From positions 1 through 40,221 of the forward strand of contig JACQVH010000235.1 in NCBI GenBank assembly GCA_016209895.1: a stretch of 40,221 nucleotides of DNA. Direction: 5' to 3'. The notes below the pieces were generated by a model. That model made no database searches. It had not been told where the DNA came from and was given only the letters and a program-made list of their open reading frames with translations. Positions 35,225-40,221 of this stretch are shown here, one piece after another. The stretch is from Candidatus Hydrogenedentota bacterium (GTDB lineage: Bacteria > Hydrogenedentota > Hydrogenedentia > Hydrogenedentales > SLHB01). The position numbers and the translations under genes were made by a program. Position 1 is the first letter of the stretch; each line of letters begins with the position of its first letter.

Positions 35225-36907
35225 ATGATATCCGTCTCTTGCCCACAATGCGGTCTCAACATCTTGGTGCCACCTACCGTACAAGGGAGGATGGGGATTT
35301 GTTTCGGGTGCGGCGAGCGGCTGCAGGTCCCCTCCATTTCTAACCTGCTGCAAGACGGCGATTTGCGTTTCAATCGAGGCGACCGAATATCCGACCGCTA
35401 CGTCATTGAAGAACAGATTGGCCAAGGCGGAATGGGGGTCGTGTATCAGGCTACCGACACCCTAATGACCGAGGCCGTGGCCCTGAAATTCATGAACCCG
35501 CGGCTGTTGCGCACCCAGAAGGGCCAACGCCTTTTTATTCAGGAAGCGCAGATCGCCCGGCGGCTCCGTCATGAAAATATTGTGGCCGTACACGACGTCA
35601 CCAGCACCCCGGACGGGATTCTCTACCTTTCGATGGAATTCCTGAAAGGTCAGTCGCTCCGTTCCTACCTTCGGCGGCAGCGCAAGGACCGGAAATACGT
35701 GGACATTCGCTTGGTAGTTACGCTGATTTCGCAGGTTCTGGCCGCCCTCGAATACGCCCATCGCACCGTCGTGCACCGCGATATCAAGCCCGAAAACGTC
35801 ATGCTGATGCCCGGCGAACGCGTCAAAGTGCTGGATTTCGGCCTGGCCAAAGTGCTCGACGAAGAAGTCTCCGATACTCCCAACGGCAACCGGCAGGGCG
35901 CCCGCGTGGTCGGAACCCTCGCCTACGCCGCGCCCGAACAACACTACCATCGCGGCATTGACCTGCGAACCGACATTTTTACGGTGGGTCTCATGTTCCG
36001 CGAACTCCTGACTTTGCGTACGCCCATGGATGAGCCGGCCGAAGTCGTGGACGTGCGCAGCGACGTCTCGCCATCACTGCTGGCGGTGCTCGAGAAGGCG
36101 TTGCGGGCCGAGAAAGAAAATCGCTGGCAATCGGCCGGCGAGTTCCGCCACCAACTTCTGCACGCCTTCGATGAATCGTACCGGCAGTATGCCGTGCATC
36201 ACGTGCATGTGGATTCTGCCACGAAGGTCTCGACCGAAGGCATGGTCTATCTCGAAGGCGGAAGCTTCCTCATCGGGAGCAACGAGTCCCCGGAAGAGGC
36301 CCCGGAATTCGAAGCCCAAGTCGAACCATTCTACATGGACGTGTCCCCGGTAACGACCGAACAGTACGCCGTGTTCCTCGAAGCCACCGACCATCCCGAA
36401 CCCAAGTTCTGGCGACACGCGCAATTCAACGGCCCGCACCAGCCGGTCGTGGGTGTCACGTGGGCCGACGCCAACGCATACGCCCAATGGGCCGGAAAGC
36501 GTCTTCCCTCTGAAATCGAATGGGAGTATGCCGCACGGGGCAAAGCCAATCGAAAGTACCCTTGGGGCAACCAGGAACCCGACTCCACCCGCTCGAATTT
36601 TGGCGACTTCCTCAATATGCCGTCCATTGTCACCATGCACGAAGACGGGGCCACCCCGGAAGGCCTTTTCGACTTGGCCGGAAATGTCTATGAATGGACG
36701 CTCGACTACTTCCTGCCCTACGACTTGGTCCGACAGGGCAATCCCGGCGCCACGACCTCGCCCCGTCGCGTCGTCCGTGGCGGCTCCTGGCATTCCACCA
36801 AAGACGAACTCCGGTGCACCCACCGCAAAGGTCTGTTCCCGGAAGCCCAACTGACCACCGTGGGGTTCCGTTGCGTGCTTGCGGTCCAGCCGCCTTCAAC
36901 AGTTTGA
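35225..36907 (+). CDS. Ser/Thr protein kinase fused to an FGE-sulfatase (SUMF1-like) domain
   Basis: 560 residues. A zinc-ribbon-like start has C6-x2-C9 and C26-x2-C29. The kinase domain (about 58-315) is complete: Gly loop GQGGMGVV (66-73), Lys88, HRD (184-186) in HRDIKPENVML, and DFG (204-206). A formylglycine-generating-enzyme-like domain follows (about 338-555): MVYLEGGSFLIGS, PVVGVTWADANAYAQWAGKRLPSEIEWEYAAR, FDLAGNVYEWT and VVRGGSW. The catalytic cysteine pair of true FGE is not there; only Cys531 (RCTHR) and Cys550 are seen, so this is probably a ligand-binding SUMF-like domain, not an oxidase. No membrane segment is present, unlike many bacterial sensor kinases, so it is probably cytosolic. 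Its upstream region is shared with the divergent giant gene. Confidence 0.93.
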   Translation: MISVSCPQCGLNILVPPTVQGRMGICFGCGERLQVPSISNLLQDGDLRFNRGDRISDRYVIEEQIGQGGMGVVYQATDTLMTEAVALKFMNPRLLRTQKGQRLFIQEAQIARRLRHENIVAVHDVTSTPDGILYLSMEFLKGQSLRSYLRRQRKDRKYVDIRLVVTLISQVLAALEYAHRTVVHRDIKPENVMLMPGERVKVLDFGLAKVLDEEVSDTPNGNRQGARVVGTLAYAAPEQHYHRGIDLRTDIFTVGLMFRELLTLRTPMDEPAEVVDVRSDVSPSLLAVLEKALRAEKENRWQSAGEFRHQLLHAFDESYRQYAVHHVHVDSATKVSTEGMVYLEGGSFLIGSNESPEEAPEFEAQVEPFYMDVSPVTTEQYAVFLEATDHPEPKFWRHAQFNGPHQPVVGVTWADANAYAQWAGKRLPSEIEWEYAARGKANRKYPWGNQEPDSTRSNFGDFLNMPSIVTMHEDGATPEGLFDLAGNVYEWTLDYFLPYDLVRQGNPGATTSPRRVVRGGSWHSTKDELRCTHRKGLFPEAQLTTVGFRCVLAVQPPSTV

Positions 36908-37007
36908 CTCCTACCTCTCGTCTTCTTATACTGCCGCTTAACTGTGGCCCGCCGTTTCGGTGTTCGTTGCCGGTTGTCGGCGGAACCCAACGGATTCGTT
37001 TTGCCGA

Positions 37008-37337
37008 ATGGAGACACTCACCGAAAATCAATTCAAGAAGACCCGGGCGTCGTTTCGACGCGGCTGGTACTTGAATATTGCTCTCGTGACGTTCTTCCTG
37101 CTCCTGGGCTCATACTTCTTCGCCGAGTATCGGGCCGGCGAACCGGAGGCCGCGATGGCCAACCTCGCATTCTCGATGGCCACGGCGATTATCGCCTCGG
37201 TGCTGCTGATGGGCGCCGGAATTTCGCGATGTCAGGCGCGGCTCGAAGGACAGCATCTGGAACTGAAAATTGCGCTCGAAGAAGTTTCCGAGCAATTGGA
37301 CGCATTGCAGAACCGAGTTAGTGAATTGAAAGGATAA
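37008..37337 (+). CDS. small two-TM membrane protein with C-terminal coiled coil
   Basis: 109 residues from ATG 37008; the longer frame to 36960 starts at a GTG without support. Hydrophobic helices are at about 19-35 (WYLNIALVTFFLLLGSY) and 47-65 (ANLAFSMATAIIASVLLMG). A heptad-like helix follows (LEGQHLELKIALEEVSEQLDALQNRVSEL). No SD is clear. Family unknown. It lies 100 bp after the kinase gene on the same strand. Confidence 0.6.
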   Translation: METLTENQFKKTRASFRRGWYLNIALVTFFLLLGSYFFAEYRAGEPEAAMANLAFSMATAIIASVLLMGAGISRCQARLEGQHLELKIALEEVSEQLDALQNRVSELKG

Positions 37338-37441
37338 GAGCCGGTACTGGAATCGGTTCGCTCGCGTATAAGAAATAAGGTATTTAGAGAAAGGCTTCTT
37401 TTCCCGAAGACGGAATCGAAGGGGGTGGTTAATCCCACGGC

Positions 37442-37552
37442 TCGCCAAGTGTAGGTAACGTCATTATAGACGTACCGCCCCGGGTGGCACGGCCAAACTG
37501 GTTTGGCGGTGCTTCCAAGGATCGCCAAGCGTAGGTAAGTTTATGTTAGACG
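37442..37552. repeat. 31-bp direct repeat duplicating the leader of the HNH gene
   Basis: The 31 bp at 37442-37472 and at 37522-37552 match at 25 positions, including TCGCCAAG and GTAGGTAA, with an 80-bp offset. The second copy contains the start codon of the HNH gene at 37543 and its GTAGGTAA ribosome-site-like motif; the first copy ends in CATTATAGACG instead of TTATGTTAGACG. It looks like a partial duplication of the gene start. Confidence 0.7.
37486..37513. repeat. imperfect inverted repeat between the two leader copies
   Basis: GGCACGGCCAAAC (37486-37498) pairs with GTTTGGCGGTGCT (37501-37513) at 11 of 13 positions around a two-base centre. It is placed midway between the duplicated leader segments, which fits a small insertion or a hairpin that promoted the duplication. 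There is no T-run for termination. Confidence 0.5.
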
Positions 37553-38136
37553 GCCATGTATTAGTCTTGAATCGTTCCTGGGTGGCGGTTCATATCACGC
37601 CCGTTCGGCGCGCTATGAACCTCCTCTACCTGGGGCTTGCGCGCGCCGTCCACCCCACCGACTTTTCGCTGTACGACTTTGACGCGTGGTGCGGCTTTTC
37701 CATGAGCACCGACGGTGGAAGCTACGTGCAAACTCCCACCATGCGCATCCGTGTTCCCGAAGTGATTCTGCTCCGCGTTTTCAACGGTTTCGTGCGCCAC
37801 GAAGTGCGGTTTTCCCGCCATAGCATCTTCGAACGCGACCGAAACACCTGCCAATACTGCGGCAAACGCTTCCCCCGAACGCAATTGACCGTGGACCACA
37901 TTATCCCCCAGTCGCGGGGGGGTGGGCACACCTGGGACAATTTGGTCCTGGCGTGCCTCTCCTGCAACGTTGGGAAAGCGGACCGCACACCGGACGAAGC
38001 GGGCATGCCCTTGCTCAAGCGACCCGCACGCCCCGGCTGGCTGCCGCATTTCTGCTCGCGGGTACCGGACGGTCAGTTAGCCGTGTGGCAAAAGTTCGTG
38101 GATACGACCCACTGGCATCTGACGCTGCACGAATGA
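37543..38136 (+). CDS. HNH endonuclease family protein
   Basis: 197 residues. The C-terminal half is a zinc-bound HNH domain: C103-x2-C106 (CQYCGKRF), the D118-H119 pair in TVDHIIPQSRGG, Asn133 in WDNLVLAC, and C138-x2-C141-N142. The N-terminal 90 residues (VLVLNRSWVAVHITPVRRAMNLLYLGLARAV) are typical of a widespread HNH subgroup of uncertain role, often near replication genes. It could be a repair or restriction nuclease. priA starts three bases after its stop codon, so the two are cotranscribed. Confidence 0.93.
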   Translation: MLDGHVLVLNRSWVAVHITPVRRAMNLLYLGLARAVHPTDFSLYDFDAWCGFSMSTDGGSYVQTPTMRIRVPEVILLRVFNGFVRHEVRFSRHSIFERDRNTCQYCGKRFPRTQLTVDHIIPQSRGGGHTWDNLVLACLSCNVGKADRTPDEAGMPLLKRPARPGWLPHFCSRVPDGQLAVWQKFVDTTHWHLTLHE

Positions 38137-38139
38137 TTC

Positions 38140-40221
38140 ATGGCGCCCCGCGAATTCGCCGCGGTCGTGCTGCCGCGACCCATTGACCATTCGCTGACGT
38201 ACCGGGTTCCGGCCTCGCTATTCTCACGCGTAGCCGTGGGCATGCGCGCGCTGGTTCCGCTCGGCAAACGCGTCGAGACCGGCTACGTGATCGGACTCTC
38301 GGACCATGCCGAAGTCAGCCCGGTCAAATCGCTCCTGGACCTTCCCGATGACCAACCAATCTTTTCGCCCGTCATCCTCGAACTGTGTCGGTGGATTTCG
38401 GAATACTACTGTTGCGCGTGGGGCGAGGCCCTGCACTGCGCCGTGCCCCCCGGCGTCCATACTCAGACCAAGCTGCGCTACACACTGATACCGGAACAGC
38501 TCGGACCGGGACGCTTCAGCGAACGGCAGCGTAAGGTGATCGCGGAACTGTACAAACGGGGCGCGCTTTCGGAAGGACAACTCGCCAAGGCCATCGGACC
38601 GGTGGCCTTGAGCAATACGCTGCGCGCCCTGATTAATCGCGGCATCCTACACGCGGAACCGCTCGCGACTTCCGGCGTGTCCGCGAAGACCGAGACATAC
38701 GTCCGGCTCGTCGAAGAGAAAGTGCCGCCGGTCTCGGAGCTCGAGGCCTTGCAGCGGCGCGCCCCAAAGCAAGCGGCCGTCTACCTGGATTTATTGCATG
38801 CCGTACCCGAACGTCCCGCCTCCGCGCTTTGTGAGAAGCACCAAGCGCCTATGACGATTCTGCGCGCGCTCGAAACGAGGGGGCTAGTCACGTGTTTCGC
38901 CCACGAGATTTACCGAAGACCGGACGCACACGCGGGTCACGCCTCGGCCGAAAAGTTAGTCCTCAACCAAGAGCAACAGTCGGCTCACAACGCCGTCACG
39001 CAAACCCTCACGCAACAACGTTTCCAAACTTTTCTGTTGAAAGGGATCACCGGTTCGGGCAAAACGGAAGTATACCTCCAAGCCATCGAACACGCGCTGG
39101 CCCTGGGTCGAAACGCAATCATCCTCGTGCCCGAGATTTCTCTTACGCCCCAGACCGTCGCGCGCTTTCAAGCGCGCTTTCAGAATGCCATCGCCGTGTT
39201 GCACAGCGGGCTGAGCGCGGGCGAGCGCTACGACGAGTGGCGTCAAGCTCATCGCGGACAGGTCCGCATCGTGGTCGGAGCGCGTTCCGCCGTATTCGCG
39301 CCGTTGTCCAATGTGGGCATCATCGTCGTGGATGAGGAACACGACACCTCGTACAAGCAGGCGGAAACACCGCGCTACCACGCCCGCGACGTAGCCATCA
39401 TGCGCGCCAAACTCTGCAACGCCGTATGTATACTGGGATCGGCAACGCCATCCATCGAATCGTCTTACAACACCGAGACCGGGAAGTCAGTCCGCCTGGA
39501 ACTGCGTCGCCGGGCCACCGAGGCGCGGCTTCCGGAAGTCTGCATCGTGGACATGCGGAAAGAGACCGCCGAAGTCGGCGCGCCGATTTTACTCTCGCGC
39601 CAATTGGAACAGGAGATGCAGTGGCGCGTTCAGGCCGGCGAACAGGTCATCCTGCTGCTTAACCGCCGCGGCTACGCGCCCTTCGTGCTCTGCCCGCAGT
39701 GCGGCTGGGTGGCGACTTGCCGCGACTGCCAGGTGTCGCTCACCTATCACGCCACCGGCGCGTACTTGAACTGCCACTACTGCAACGCGCGGCGCGAAGT
39801 GCCCCAACTCTGCGACGAATGCCACTTCAACCCGCTGCTGTTCATGGGCGCGGGCACGCAGAAAATCGAAGACATCTTGCAACGGACGTTTCTACATTCG
39901 CGTATCGAACGCATGGACGCCGACACCACCTCCGGCAAGGGCGGCCACGCCAAGATTCTGCGGCGCTTTGCGGCCCAGGAAATTGATATTCTTGTCGGCA
40001 CACAGATGATCGCCAAAGGCCACGATTTTCCCGCCGTCACGTTGGTCGGCGTGATTGACGCCGATATCGGCTTGGCCTTCCCCGACTTCCGCGCCGCCGA
40101 AACCACTTTTCAATTGCTGACGCAGGCCGCGGGGCGCGCCGGTCGCGGCGATCGCGCCGGTAAAGTTGTGCTCCAGACGTTTCGTCCCCAGCATTACGCC
40201 ATCGCCCACGTCGTGGGACAC
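38140..40221 (+). CDS. priA: primosomal helicase PriA (3' end cut by window edge)
   Basis: 694 codons are inside the window with no stop; PriA is usually 730-820 residues, so most of the protein is here. The start at 38140 follows the HNH stop by three bases. Walker A is GITGSGKT (302-309), Walker B DEEH (398-401), and the helicase motifs LGSATPS, GTQMIAKGHDFP and LLTQAAGRAGRGD are intact. The Zn-binding cysteines begin with C518-x2-C521 and continue through CRDC, CHYC and CDEC. PriA reloads the replicative helicase at stalled forks. No stop or frameshift is seen in the frame. Confidence 0.97.
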   Translation, partial: MAPREFAAVVLPRPIDHSLTYRVPASLFSRVAVGMRALVPLGKRVETGYVIGLSDHAEVSPVKSLLDLPDDQPIFSPVILELCRWISEYYCCAWGEALHCAVPPGVHTQTKLRYTLIPEQLGPGRFSERQRKVIAELYKRGALSEGQLAKAIGPVALSNTLRALINRGILHAEPLATSGVSAKTETYVRLVEEKVPPVSELEALQRRAPKQAAVYLDLLHAVPERPASALCEKHQAPMTILRALETRGLVTCFAHEIYRRPDAHAGHASAEKLVLNQEQQSAHNAVTQTLTQQRFQTFLLKGITGSGKTEVYLQAIEHALALGRNAIILVPEISLTPQTVARFQARFQNAIAVLHSGLSAGERYDEWRQAHRGQVRIVVGARSAVFAPLSNVGIIVVDEEHDTSYKQAETPRYHARDVAIMRAKLCNAVCILGSATPSIESSYNTETGKSVRLELRRRATEARLPEVCIVDMRKETAEVGAPILLSRQLEQEMQWRVQAGEQVILLLNRRGYAPFVLCPQCGWVATCRDCQVSLTYHATGAYLNCHYCNARREVPQLCDECHFNPLLFMGAGTQKIEDILQRTFLHSRIERMDADTTSGKGGHAKILRRFAAQEIDILVGTQMIAKGHDFPAVTLVGVIDADIGLAFPDFRAAETTFQLLTQAAGRAGRGDRAGKVVLQTFRPQHYAIAHVVGH

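Overview
The window is about 40 kb of moderately G+C-rich bacterial chromosome with housekeeping genes (purA, aroD, pilT, priA) set among large secreted, glycan-active and surface proteins. A TolC-family outer-membrane protein, a PilT ATPase, several Sec signal peptides, a DUF1844 protein, a Ser/Thr kinase fused to a formylglycine-generating-enzyme-like domain and a giant IPT/TIG protein with a CFI-box C-terminus all point to a Gram-negative of the Planctomycetes/Verrucomicrobia/Hydrogenedentota kind. I cannot fix the phylum from sequence alone. No rRNA, tRNA, CRISPR array, IS transposase or prophage was seen.

Layout. 1-542: intergenic DNA made largely of short-period degenerate tandem repeats. 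543-2525 (+): a secreted-polymer-type esterase with two hydrolase domains. 2540-8722 (-): a tightly packed operon of a 61-aa protein, a DUF4080-type radical SAM protein, an asparagine-synthetase-like protein, a WbqC-like protein, a GT2 glycosyltransferase and a CE7 acetyl esterase, probably building or decorating an unidentified glycan. 8723-9556: no intact gene, but a decayed GH32-like C-terminus. 9557-12697: an exported beta-propeller/alpha-toroid protein and, convergently, a NagB-family protein. 12.8-15.0 kb: a visibly more A+T-rich accessory patch with a protein split by a -1 frameshift at a double slippery site, a small membrane protein and a type VII HepT/MntA toxin-antitoxin pair. 15084-19513 (-): an overlapping operon of a BNR sialidase-like protein, a parallel beta-helix protein and a polytopic membrane protein.

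19.7-21.8 kb (+): a 29-residue AURKAIP1/COX24-like mini ribosomal protein, a DUF1844 protein and purA. 21.9-24.1 kb: a damaged TA cluster (higB with an early amber codon, intact higA, an orphan vapB) running directly into a solute-binding lipoprotein. 24.4-28.2 kb: tolC-like, pilT, and convergent aroD. 28.4-34.9 kb (-): one 2140-aa surface protein, transcribed from a perfect TTGACA-17-TATAAT promoter through a roughly 230-nt structured leader and closed by a strong intrinsic terminator. 35.2-40.2 kb (+): a probably leaderless kinase-FGE fusion, a small two-TM protein, an HNH protein and priA, which runs off the window end.

The most unusual signals are the -1 frameshift gene (12822-13624), the nesting of a cohesin-like domain inside an IPT repeat of the giant protein, the radical SAM/AsnB/WbqC/GT2/CE7 operon, and the fact that several intergenic regions each carry a different short-period array (9, 10, 9 and 7 bp).
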